Positions 52,417 through 61,509 of a DNA stretch of 64,000 nt are shown here, in pieces. The notes beneath the pieces were generated by a model, which was not told where the DNA came from, did not search any database, and was given only the letters and a program-made list of their open reading frames with translations. The position numbers and the translations under genes were made by a program. Source of the DNA: Bradyrhizobium sp. Ash2021 (GTDB lineage Bacteria; Pseudomonadota; Alphaproteobacteria; Rhizobiales; Xanthobacteraceae); assembly GCF_031202265.1 (NCBI RefSeq), contig NZ_CP100604.1, forward strand, positions 8,042,501 through 8,106,500. Reading direction: 5' to 3'. How positions within the stretch are numbered: the first letter of the stretch is position 1; every line of letters starts with the position of its first letter.

Positions 52417-52616
52417 CCGGTCGCCTCCAAAGGCTCCACCTGAGCCGTGCTGAACAGCCAATGCGACGGGGCTGATGTTTCGGATCAAATGTGGGCGCGC
52501 TATGGCGCAAACTGCAGGTCATTTGCTTTTCCAGAAAGTGTTGCCCGAATGCAACGGGCATCTTGGAAGCAATTGAAGCAATTGTTGTGCATTCTCCGAT
52601 GCAAGCGGCGCGTTCT

Positions 52617-52747
52617 TCCCCTCTCCCCTTGTGGGAGAGGGTGGCGCCTCACGAAGTGAGGCGACGGGTGAGGGGTCTGTCTCCGCGGATAGAGACCCCT
52701 CATCCGGCGCGCTTTGCGCGCCACCTTCTCCCACAAGGGGAGAAGGA
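52617..52747. repeat. long intergenic inverted repeat, family B copy 2
   Basis: CCCTCTCCCCTTGTGGGAGA ... GGTGAGGGGTCTGTCTCCGC ... CTTCTCCCACAAGGGGAGAA, with nested palindromes (CTCACGAAGTGAG, GCGCGCTTTGCGCGC). Same architecture as 37106 and 57643. Confidence 0.75.
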
Positions 52748-52759
52748 AGAAAGCGCGCC

Positions 52760-53302
52760 TCAACGCCCTTCCATCGCAGCGGTCATCCAACTTGTCATCT
52801 TACTTGAACCCAAAAACTCCAGCTCGAGACGCCGCACGTCCGCCGCGTTCCCTTTCCCCTGCGCGACCGCGACCAGAAGATCGCAGCGCCGCGACACGGC
52901 GATGCCGACCGCGGCACGCTGCGATCCATCCGCCACGCGCAAATCATAGGCCCGGATGCGTCCGGCCATGTCGGCGACACGGACCACCCTCCCCGCCTCG
53001 CGCGGCGCAAACCGCTCGCTCATCAGGTCGAGATCGGCGACGCGATCGACTTCGTCGTCATCGGCGACGCCGCTGTCGCAATTGCAGAAGCCAATTTTCG
53101 GCCGGACATAGATTTCGACCGCGTCGCCGCAGGCGACCACGCCGCACCGGAAGGCGCGGCCCGCGGGCCAGCCGTCGCGTGGAAACGGCCAGGCGATCTC
53201 CTGCCAGTTTTCGCCGCGCGGCGTCGCAGCCTCGTAGGCCGCGCCGCCGGACAAGGCGCCGAGCGCGAGAGCCACAACCGTGATTGCCGGCCAGGTCCGC
53301 AT
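52760..53302 (-). CDS. secreted protein of unknown function
   Basis: 180 residues starting MRTWPAITVVALALGALSGGA, a signal sequence. The mature part begins ATPRGENWQEIAWPFPRDGWPAGRAF, with five cysteines (RCGVVACGD, FCNCDSG, RRCDLL), then beta-rich sequence (RIRAYDLRVADGSQRAAVGIA) and a C-terminal helix. The CxxxxxC and CNC arrangement suggests disulfides in the periplasm. The next gene upstream on the same strand (LVIVD-repeat protein) is only 10 bases away, so the two are probably co-transcribed. No known family recognised. Confidence 0.7.
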   Translation of the reverse strand: MRTWPAITVVALALGALSGGAAYEAATPRGENWQEIAWPFPRDGWPAGRAFRCGVVACGDAVEIYVRPKIGFCNCDSGVADDDEVDRVADLDLMSERFAPREAGRVVRVADMAGRIRAYDLRVADGSQRAAVGIAVSRRCDLLVAVAQGKGNAADVRRLELEFLGSSKMTSWMTAAMEGR

Positions 53303-53312
53303 GTTCACCCCG

Positions 53313-54758
53313 TCATTGCAACCCGGCGACGGTCCGCGCCGGACCGGTCAGTTCCAGAACATGCAGGCCGGTATTGGCGCGGTCGACGATATAGACGTAA
53401 CCGCGATCGTCGGTTTCGACATTGTTGGTCTGGATTGCGACCTTGCAGCGGTCCTTGCCGTCGATGGTGACGCAGCGCTTGTCGGTCGCGGCCGTGATCG
53501 AGGGAATGAAATAGCCGACTTCCCTGGGGTGATAGGGATCGCGGATGTCGAGCGCGCGGACGCCGGCATTGAAGAAAGCGATGAACGCCATCTTCTTGTA
53601 ATAGACCGGCGCCATGCTCTCGTTGGAGGAATGCGAGCCGAACCGCCCGCCGCGATCGCAGAAATTGCCGCTCGTCTCCGGCACGGTGTAGCTCGAGATC
53701 ATCATCGGGCGGCTCTCGACCGTGACATCGGCGAACCACACCATCTGCCGCGGCTCGTTGCATTCGTTCAAAATCGCCTCGTCGACGATCATCACGATGT
53801 CGCGGTTCTTGCCGTCCTTGTCCCTGGCGAACTCGGCGATCGGCATGCCCAGCATCGGGAATGTGGTGTGGGCGCCGTTCAGCGCCGACATCGGCATCCG
53901 CGCAATCTCGGGCAACCGGAGATTTTCGGGCGTCGGCTCCTTCGGTCCATTGATCAGCTTGTCGCGGTCGACGATCTGCAGAAAGCCGCCCTTGTTGGTG
54001 CCGTAGCCGAAATAGATGCGGTTGCCCGATGGTCCCGTCGAGATCGGCCCGTGCACCTCGGTCGGCACCGCGCCGGTCGCGCCCGGCTCCTGGCCGGGCA
54101 GACCGAAGTCCCGGATTTTCACGGGGTGTGCGGGATCGGAGAGGTCATAGACCTGCGTCATGCGGCGGGTGCGCCAGTCCGGCGCGCCGGAAACCAGAAA
54201 CGCCATGCCGGTGTCGCATTCCCACCAGTTCTTGTGGGTGTCCTTCAGTCCGGCGATCCTCGTGATCAGCACCGGATTGGCGGGATCGGCGACGTTCCAG
54301 ATCTCATGGGCCTCGCCGCCAAAGGTGCGCAGCATATAGACCGCGTTGCGATCGCCCTTGGGCAGATCCTTGCCGTCGCAGACCCGCACCATCTGCGCGC
54401 CGCCGGATTCGTATTTGCCTTCCTGACCGGGAATGTGGCGCAGATATTTCGGTTGCGTGGGATCGGTTACGTCGACGATCGAGGTGCCGTTGGGCTCGGC
54501 CTTGCCGGTCTGCGGATTGACGGGCGCCGGAATATCGTCGGTGCCGCCGTGATGGCCGATATAGGCGATCCAGCGGTCGCCCTGATGATGGATGGTCGGC
54601 TGATAGGCGCTGCGCGCCTGCAAATCATTATAGCCGACCAGCTTCATATTCGAAGCTTCCGGCGGCGCGCCGACCACCTGGCTCTGCGCATTGGCGCCAC
54701 CGGCGCATGCAAACAACGAAATCGAGACACACACCGCAAGTTTGACGCGACCGCCCAT
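53313..54758 (-). CDS. secreted LVIVD-repeat beta-propeller protein
   Basis: 481 residues starting MGGRVKLAVCVSISLFACAG, with a signal peptide cleaved near ANA-Q. Repeats of the LVIVD/YVTN type follow: GTSIVDVTDPTQPKYLRHI, HEIWNVADPANPVLITRIAG, TQVYDLSDPAHPVKIRDFGL, VRALDIRDPYHPREVGYFI, and a last unit with VYIVDRANTGLHVLEL. Five or more such units suggest a beta-propeller in the periplasm or at the surface. Function unknown; propellers of this type often bind partners. It lies in one direction with the next gene (52760). The divergent ArsR promoter is 90 bases upstream. Confidence 0.83.
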   Translation of the reverse strand: MGGRVKLAVCVSISLFACAGGANAQSQVVGAPPEASNMKLVGYNDLQARSAYQPTIHHQGDRWIAYIGHHGGTDDIPAPVNPQTGKAEPNGTSIVDVTDPTQPKYLRHIPGQEGKYESGGAQMVRVCDGKDLPKGDRNAVYMLRTFGGEAHEIWNVADPANPVLITRIAGLKDTHKNWWECDTGMAFLVSGAPDWRTRRMTQVYDLSDPAHPVKIRDFGLPGQEPGATGAVPTEVHGPISTGPSGNRIYFGYGTNKGGFLQIVDRDKLINGPKEPTPENLRLPEIARMPMSALNGAHTTFPMLGMPIAEFARDKDGKNRDIVMIVDEAILNECNEPRQMVWFADVTVESRPMMISSYTVPETSGNFCDRGGRFGSHSSNESMAPVYYKKMAFIAFFNAGVRALDIRDPYHPREVGYFIPSITAATDKRCVTIDGKDRCKVAIQTNNVETDDRGYVYIVDRANTGLHVLELTGPARTVAGLQ

Positions 54759-54841
54759 GCTTTTCCACCCCAAGTTCAACGCCAATCTTTGTTGGCTGAC
54801 AACACGATAGCACGACCGCGGAGCTTGCCAATAACACGCTC

Positions 54842-54871
54842 TTGACACGCAACCATTTGGTTGCCTATTAT
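54842..54871 (+). promoter_or_regulatory. sigma-70 promoter with embedded operator of the ArsR operon
   Basis: TTGACA (54842-54847) and TATTAT (54866-54871) are spaced by 18 bases. The spacer contains the perfect palindrome GCAACCA-TT-TGGTTGC (54849-54864), placed to block RNA polymerase. The -10 ends 7 bases before the ArsR ATG at 54879, so the mRNA is probably leaderless. Confidence 0.82.
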
Positions 54872-54878
54872 CAAACCC

Positions 54879-55193
54879 ATGGATGAGGTCTTCAAAGCGC
54901 TGGCGGATGTTTCGCGACGGTCGCTGCTGGACCGGCTTCACGCCAGGAACGGACAGACGCTGAACGAATTGTGCGAAGGCCTCGCCATGACGCGGCAGGC
55001 GGTCACAAAGCACCTTGCGATCCTCGAGGAGGCCAACCTCGTCACCACGTACAAGCACGGCCGCGAGAAGCTGCACTACCTCAACCCGGTGCCGATCCAT
55101 CAGATCGGCGAACGCTGGATCAAGAAATTCGAGCGCGGAAAACTGGCCGCGCTCAGCGAACTGAAACGGCATTTGGAGAAGCACGATGAATAA
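54879..55193 (+). CDS. ArsR-family regulator
   Basis: 104 residues starting MDEVFKALADVSRRSLLDRL. The winged helix has the HTH LNELCEGLAMTRQAVTKHLAILEEA and the wing LVTTYKHGREKLHYLNPVPI. No CxC metal-sensing motif is present, so it is not a metal sensor in the usual sense. ArsR-like proteins of this group typically precede SRPBCC genes, here three, and regulate them through a nearby palindrome (54849-54864). The start at 54879 gives no room for a ribosome site, consistent with a leaderless transcript. The stop overlaps the next start by 8 bases. Confidence 0.92.
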   Translation: MDEVFKALADVSRRSLLDRLHARNGQTLNELCEGLAMTRQAVTKHLAILEEANLVTTYKHGREKLHYLNPVPIHQIGERWIKKFERGKLAALSELKRHLEKHDE

Positions 55194-55653
55194 ACCCGAA
55201 TTCGTCTACACCACCTATATCGAGACCACGGCAGAAAAACTCTGGCATGCGTTGACTGACGGCGACTTCACCGAGCGCTACTGGTTCGGTCACCGCGTCA
55301 CCTCCGACTGGAAAGTGGAATCGCCGTACCAATTCGCCAAACAGGGCTCGCCGAGCGTCGAGGGCAAGGTGCTGATCTCGGAGCCGCCCAAAAAGCTCGC
55401 CTACACCTGGGACGCTTGTTCGGCCGATGCGAAACGCGAGCGTACCTCGCGCGTCACCTTCGACATCGAACCGCGCGGCACCGTCGTCAAGCTGACGGTG
55501 ACGCACGACGATTTGGACGAAGGCGGCAAGACCTTGCGCGATATTTCCGGCGGCTGGCCGATGGTGATCGCGAGCCTGAAGAGCGTGCTGGAAACCGGAC
55601 GTCCGTTGCCGGCCGATCTTGCGAGCGGCGCACGGGAACTGAGCTGTGCGTAA
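55186..55653 (+). CDS. SRPBCC/AHSA1-family protein 1
   Basis: 155 residues of the AHSA1/START-like (SRPBCC) fold: EFVYTTYIETTAEKLWHALTDGDFTERYWFG, then a beta-rich core (VEGKVLISEPPKKLAYTWD) and the C-terminal helix (GGWPMVIASLKSVLETGRPL). Such domains bind hydrophobic ligands in a cavity, and ATPase-activating Aha1 is a relative. The start overlaps the ArsR stop by 8 bases. It is the first of three paralogues encoded end to end. Function unknown. Confidence 0.9.
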   Translation: MNKPEFVYTTYIETTAEKLWHALTDGDFTERYWFGHRVTSDWKVESPYQFAKQGSPSVEGKVLISEPPKKLAYTWDACSADAKRERTSRVTFDIEPRGTVVKLTVTHDDLDEGGKTLRDISGGWPMVIASLKSVLETGRPLPADLASGARELSCA

Positions 55654-56113
55654 GCCGGAATTCATCTACGTCACCTATATCGAGACCACGCCGGAGAAAT
55701 TGTGGGAAGCGTTGACGTCGAGCGAATTCTCCAGGCGCTACTGGTTCGGCACCGAACTACGATCCGACTTCAAGGTCGGCTCACCGTTGGCGCTGGTCAT
55801 GGACGGCAGTATCACCGACACCGGCGAGATTCTCGAGGCCGATCGGCCACGGCGGCTTTCCTACAGCTTCAAGCACGAGATCAACGATGAAATGCGGAAC
55901 GAGCCGCCGACCAAAGTCGTCTTCAGCATCGAGCCGCATGGAAAGTTCGTGAAGCTGACGCTCACCCACGAAGGCTTTGCCGAGGGCAGCAAGCTCCTGG
56001 ACGGCATCTCCAAAGGATGGCCCGCCATCCTGTCGAGCCTCAAGAGCCTGCTGGAATCCGGCACCGCGCTGGCGATACCGGTTTCTGCGCTCGGCATCGA
56101 GGGCGTGTCATGA
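55646..56113 (+). CDS. SRPBCC/AHSA1-family protein 2
   Basis: 155 residues from a GTG at 55646 overlapping the previous stop by 8 bases. PEFIYVTYIETTPEKLWEAL, then SEFSRRYWFGTELRSDFKVG, DTGEILEADRPRRLSYSF and KGWPAILSSLKSLLESGTAL. It is closely similar to its neighbours in the same operon, especially at the ends, so tandem duplication is probable. It carries the conserved N-terminal strand-helix and C-terminal helix of the fold. Function unknown. Confidence 0.9.
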   Translation: MRKPEFIYVTYIETTPEKLWEALTSSEFSRRYWFGTELRSDFKVGSPLALVMDGSITDTGEILEADRPRRLSYSFKHEINDEMRNEPPTKVVFSIEPHGKFVKLTLTHEGFAEGSKLLDGISKGWPAILSSLKSLLESGTALAIPVSALGIEGVS

Positions 56114-56622
56114 ATATCCAAAATTTCAAGCCCGCGATCGTCTACGCGATCTACATCGCCGCCACACCGGAGAAGGTATGGGAGGCGCTGACCACGGCCG
56201 AGTTCAGCCGGAGATATTTCTTCGGCAATGCGGTCGAGGTCGATCTCAGGGTCGGCGGCGCCTATATCGTGCGCACGCCGGACGGCGCGCTGCATATCAG
56301 TGGCGAGGTGATCGAGTGCGATCCGCCGAACAAGCTGACGATTACGTTCAACGTCAACTGGCCGGGGCTGACCGAAAAGCTCGGCCCGACGCTGGTGACC
56401 TACGAGATCGAGCCCGCCGGCGACGCGGTGAAGCTGACCCTGATCCAGTCGCACGACCGGCCGCTCAGCGACGACATCCTGTCCGGCGGACGTGCGGGCT
56501 GGCCCGCGATCCTCTCCAGTCTCAAGAGCGTGCTGGAGACCGGCACGCCGCTGGTCATCAAGATGGCGCCGCCGGAACGGATGCTGGCCGCGCTGAAGGA
56601 AATGGGGATCAAGACGCCGTAG
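56110..56622 (+). CDS. SRPBCC/AHSA1-family protein 3
   Basis: 170 residues, starting MNIQNFKPAIVYAIYIAATP, overlapping the previous stop by 4 bases. EKVWEALTTAEFSRRYFFGN, GGAYIVRTPDGALHISGEVI, then GGRAGWPAILSSLKSVLETGTP and a short extra helix (PPERMLAALKEMGIKTP). It is the most divergent of the three and has a longer C-terminus. All are translationally coupled to the ArsR regulator and probably form one transcript ended near 56623. Function unknown. Confidence 0.9.
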   Translation: MNIQNFKPAIVYAIYIAATPEKVWEALTTAEFSRRYFFGNAVEVDLRVGGAYIVRTPDGALHISGEVIECDPPNKLTITFNVNWPGLTEKLGPTLVTYEIEPAGDAVKLTLIQSHDRPLSDDILSGGRAGWPAILSSLKSVLETGTPLVIKMAPPERMLAALKEMGIKTP

Positions 56623-56635
56623 GGTATAAGCTCGT

Positions 56636-56728
56636 CATACCCTGGTGCGCGCCAGCGCGAACCGAATCTCTCTCCTACAATCTCGAGATTCCGGGTCTGC
56701 GGGCTTCGCCCGCGTCCCGGACTGACGG
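56636..56728. repeat. dispersed palindrome, family A copy 3
   Basis: ACAATCTCGAGATTCCGGGT ... CGTCCCGGACTGACGG, with the left arm degenerate. It shares the inner AATCTCGAGATTCCGGGTCT with the copies at 27979 and 38272. Confidence 0.65.
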
Positions 56729-56744
56729 TTAGGAAAAATGACGG

Positions 56745-57536
56745 TCAGGAAAGCGCCACCGGCGCGACGACGCGCCGATACAAGTGCCAGGTCGTGTGGC
56801 CGAGCACCGGCAGCGTCACCAGAAGTCCGAGGAAGTACGGCAGCGCCGAGACGATCAGCAAGACGCCAATGACGGCGGCCCATCCGATCATCGGCATAGG
56901 ACTCGTCACCACCGCACGCACGCTGGTGACCATCGCGGTGACGAAATCGACGTCGCGGTCGAGCAACAGCGGGAATGACACGACCGTTAGCGAAAACAGG
57001 ATCAGCGACAGCGCCGCGCCGACGGCGTTGCCGATGGCGAGCAACAGCAGGCCCTCGTTGGTCGTGAGCGCCATAGCAATAAATTCCCGTAGATTGGAAA
57101 ATGAGGCGTTGAGCCCGATCGACAATGCTATCAGGAACCCCACCTGAGACATCCAGATCACGAAGAAAAACACAGTGACCAAGGCCATCCAGCCGATCTC
57201 GCCGCGCGACCTGACCGTGGACCAGATGTCGCGCATGGAGATTGGCTGCGCGGCCTCGCGCCGGCGGCTCACTTCGTAAAGGCCGATCGCGACAAACGGA
57301 CCGAGCAGCGCAAATCCGGCTGCGAGCGGATAGGCCAGATAAATCATGTCCAATGCGGTCAGGCTGAGCAGGATCACAATGCCGCCTCCGGCATAGAGCG
57401 CGCCGAAGGCCAGCCCATAAAGCGGCACGGCCTGAAAATCGCGCAAGCCCTGCCCCAGCGCCTCGGCGATGTCAGCGGACGTGATGCGGCGCACCACCGG
57501 ATCGATCTTGCCGGACAAGGAAGTCATCGAAGTCAT
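56745..57536 (-). CDS. DUF2189-family membrane protein
   Basis: 263 residues. An N-terminal cytoplasmic stretch (IDPVVRRITSADIAEALGQGLRDFQ) is followed by about six helices: YGLAFGALYAGGGIVILLSL, YPLAAGFALLGPFVAIGLYEVSRR, ALVTVFFFVIWMSQVG, then LLLLAIGNAVGAALSLILFS, and AAVIGVLLIVSALPYFLGLL near the end with HTTWHLYRRVV. The pattern fits DUF2189 (cytochrome-c-oxidase-like) integral membrane proteins. GGAGGG lies 8 bases before ATG 57536, which fixes the start. Function unknown. Confidence 0.85.
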   Translation of the reverse strand: MTSMTSLSGKIDPVVRRITSADIAEALGQGLRDFQAVPLYGLAFGALYAGGGIVILLSLTALDMIYLAYPLAAGFALLGPFVAIGLYEVSRRREAAQPISMRDIWSTVRSRGEIGWMALVTVFFFVIWMSQVGFLIALSIGLNASFSNLREFIAMALTTNEGLLLLAIGNAVGAALSLILFSLTVVSFPLLLDRDVDFVTAMVTSVRAVVTSPMPMIGWAAVIGVLLIVSALPYFLGLLVTLPVLGHTTWHLYRRVVAPVALS

Positions 57537-57642
57537 CGGCGCACCCTCCAGATCTGTTTTCTTGATGATGCAGGGCATCGATGACAGCGTATTGATCTGC
57601 GTCAATAATGTTTCGGTCTCCACTCGCGCGACACGCGGGGTG

Positions 57643-57806
57643 CGCTCCCTCGCCCCCGCTCCTGCGGGGTCGAGACGAGCGAAGCTCGCTCTTGGAGGGT
57701 TGGGGTGAGGGGGTCTCTCCACGGATTCGGACTCGCGGAGAGTCCCCCTCACCCGGATTTTTCGCTGCGCGTAAAATCCGACCTCTCCCCGCAAGCGGGG
57801 CGAGGT
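57643..57806. repeat. long intergenic inverted repeat, family B copy 3
   Basis: CTCCCTCGCCCCCGCTCCTG ... GGGGTGAGGGGGTCTCTCC ... CCCCCTCACCC ... CTCCCCGCAAGCGGGGCGAGG. The right half is nearly identical to the right half at 37226-37252. Confidence 0.75.
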
Positions 57807-57811
57807 AAGCG

Positions 57812-59422
<1,611 letters not shown>

Positions 59423-59583
59423 GCGCCGGCTTTTTCCCGGACCTCAACCGAACAGCCGGAAGGGGTCGCGGGTTCGAGCCTAGCGACAAGTTTGGGCAAG
59501 TGACAAGGCTCCCGCTTGCCGGCCCGCGGCCCCGAACGACAGGTTCGGTGGCCGGCGGCCGGGCGCGGGACGATTTCTCAGGC

Positions 59584-60771
59584 CTATTGCGCCTTCAGAT
59601 TGAAGAGACTGATGCCCCACATGAAATCGTTCGAGGTGAAATTCTTCTTGTTGGCGGGATCGATCATGTGCGACGGATCGATATTCCCCGTCGGGCTATT
59701 GGCGTTATCGAGCAGCGCGAAGAAGTTGATCTTGCCGTTCTCGCCGAACGAGGCGTAGCCGTGGCAGGTGATGCAGGACGACTTCAAGATCGGCACATTG
59801 GCATTCAGCGGCTCGATGACGGAATTACCCAGCAAGGTCGGCTTGCCGTTTTCGTCCAGGAACGTCACCTGCGTCCCCTTCAGGCAGTAATTCTGCCATA
59901 CCGCGTCGGTCCCGGCGCTCTCCAGCATCGACTTCAACGCCGGTGTCTTGGGGCAGTCCCCGTAGGGACGATTGGGATCCGGATTCGGCGTCACGCTGGC
60001 ATTGGCCGCGCCGAACGAATCGCGGCATCCGATGAAGTCGCAGCGCCCCGGATTCATCGCCCCTTCGAAATCCGACCAGACCCAATTCTTGACCTGCTTC
60101 GAACTGATGTGGAACGACAGCAGCGCAATCTCGGTCGCCACGCCAGTGATGATCGTGGACGAGGTATAATAGTGTCCCCGGATCACGCCGGCATCGACGC
60201 CCAGCCATTTGGAGACATCGGCAACACTGGCCCAATCGCCCTTGAACTCGATGGCGTCGGCCGGCAAATCGACCTTGAGCCCGCTGGCGAACGCCTTGCC
60301 AAGTCCGGCGCGCGAATCCAGTCCGTTGAACACGATGTACTGAAATGACGCCCAATTTCGCCGAACCTCTTCGCCGATGCAGCCACCCGGCGGAAATGTC
60401 GAACCGGCGGCGGCGGTGCCCGGCGGCAATCCCTGCGGCTTGGTACAGTCGGTGGTAAAGGCGAACGGACGAACCACGGCATCGCTTCTCATGCTGGCCC
60501 GCGCCAGCGCGCTGGGTTGTAGCACCTTGGGGGTATCGACCGACGGCCACTGCGCCGGAGACTTGACATAGATATCCTCGTCCGACGCCCAGGTTTCGAA
60601 TTCGACCTTCTTGGCTTTCGGATTGCCCGCTGGCGCCGTTATCTGGGCGAACCCTTCCCAGGCCACCATGTCGGAGTGCTGTCCCCACGGCAGGAATGCG
60701 CCCTGGGCGTAACCCGGCTGAACCAATCCCGACATCGACAACAGCAAAGCAATTGAAAAAGCGCCGCGCAT
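59584..60771 (-). CDS. secreted monoheme cytochrome c-like protein
   Basis: 395 residues starting MRGAFSIALLLSMSGLVQPG, a signal sequence. The long middle has no recognised domain (HSDMVAWEGFAQITAPAGNP, FQYIVFNGLDSRAGLGKAF). It contains paired cysteines (DCTK, GGCIGEE, RCDFIGCRD, DCPK). Near residue 343 SSCITCHGYASF supplies one CxxCH heme site. It probably receives or donates electrons in the periplasm. The gene at 60800 lies 28 bases upstream on the same strand, and the two probably form an operon. The enzyme partner is not evident. Confidence 0.78.
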   Translation of the reverse strand: MRGAFSIALLLSMSGLVQPGYAQGAFLPWGQHSDMVAWEGFAQITAPAGNPKAKKVEFETWASDEDIYVKSPAQWPSVDTPKVLQPSALARASMRSDAVVRPFAFTTDCTKPQGLPPGTAAAGSTFPPGGCIGEEVRRNWASFQYIVFNGLDSRAGLGKAFASGLKVDLPADAIEFKGDWASVADVSKWLGVDAGVIRGHYYTSSTIITGVATEIALLSFHISSKQVKNWVWSDFEGAMNPGRCDFIGCRDSFGAANASVTPNPDPNRPYGDCPKTPALKSMLESAGTDAVWQNYCLKGTQVTFLDENGKPTLLGNSVIEPLNANVPILKSSCITCHGYASFGENGKINFFALLDNANSPTGNIDPSHMIDPANKKNFTSNDFMWGISLFNLKAQ

Positions 60772-60799
60772 GTGACTGCCTCCGGCTCAATCGTTGAGG

Positions 60800-61357
60800 T
60801 CAATGAAAACCGCCGTCCATCCAGCTCTTGAAGAGCGCAACCTTCTCCGGCGGCCACCTCCCATCCGGCGGCATGAAGCCGCTTGAAAGGGCCGTGAAGA
60901 CTCGCTGGGCGTTGGCCGGCGTGCTCAACCAGGCCTGGTCCTCCAGTTTCACCCCTTTCAAGTCCATGCAGGTGATATCCATGCTGCGGAACAGCGGCCT
61001 GATGTCGTCGACATAGGTCGGGGGCCCCTCGCCGTCCGCCGGCAACTGCACGAAGGTGCCGTGATGCTGCTCGAAGCGGTTACCCGGATTGGTGATGTTG
61101 GTGATCATTTTCTTGTTTCCGTAATCCTCGACATGCACGACCGTGGTCGTGTCGCCCTCCTGCCAGGTGACGAGAAACAAATCGGGCCCGATATTTTCGG
61201 TCTTGATGACGACGTTTTCAGTTTGCCCGGGCGATCCGTCGGGATTTTGAACGACGTAGGTCAGCGACGTCGCCGACGTAAAGGAGAGGACCACTTTGAA
61301 TTCTACAAAATCGACCAGGTATTTGTTTCCCGTTCCGGGAAAGGAATCATTTGGCAT
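60800..61357 (-). CDS. MoaF-like domain plus heme-less cytochrome-like tail
   Basis: 185 residues starting MPNDSFPGTGNKYLVDFVEF. The N-terminal 110 residues resemble the MoaF/lipocalin-type beta barrel (FTSATSLTYVVQNPDG, FLVTWQEGDTTTVVHVEDYG, GNRFEQHHGTF). A short cytochrome-like helical tail follows (VDDIRPLFRSMDITCM, SGFMPPDGRWPPEKVALFKSW), with the order of a cytochrome c C-terminal half but without CxxCH. The combination suggests a binding module coupled to the downstream cytochrome. No signal peptide is seen. Function unknown. Confidence 0.55.
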   Translation of the reverse strand: MPNDSFPGTGNKYLVDFVEFKVVLSFTSATSLTYVVQNPDGSPGQTENVVIKTENIGPDLFLVTWQEGDTTTVVHVEDYGNKKMITNITNPGNRFEQHHGTFVQLPADGEGPPTYVDDIRPLFRSMDITCMDLKGVKLEDQAWLSTPANAQRVFTALSSGFMPPDGRWPPEKVALFKSWMDGGFH

Positions 61358-61509
61358 GGAGCGCACCCTCCGCCACATCGCTGGGATGCGCCGATCGTAT
61401 TACTTTCCCCAGGGTTGTTCCAGTCAAATATTGAAACTTAATGTCGCAGCAGCAAAATACCCCCTGCGGTTGAACTGAAATTCTGGCTGCGCCTGCTCAC
61501 GGCTGGAAT

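Noticed and set aside
53280..54845. 521-codon frame on the plus strand opposite the LVIVD-repeat gene
   Set aside because: The propeller repeats on the minus strand are unmistakable; the plus frame has no motif and no ribosome site.
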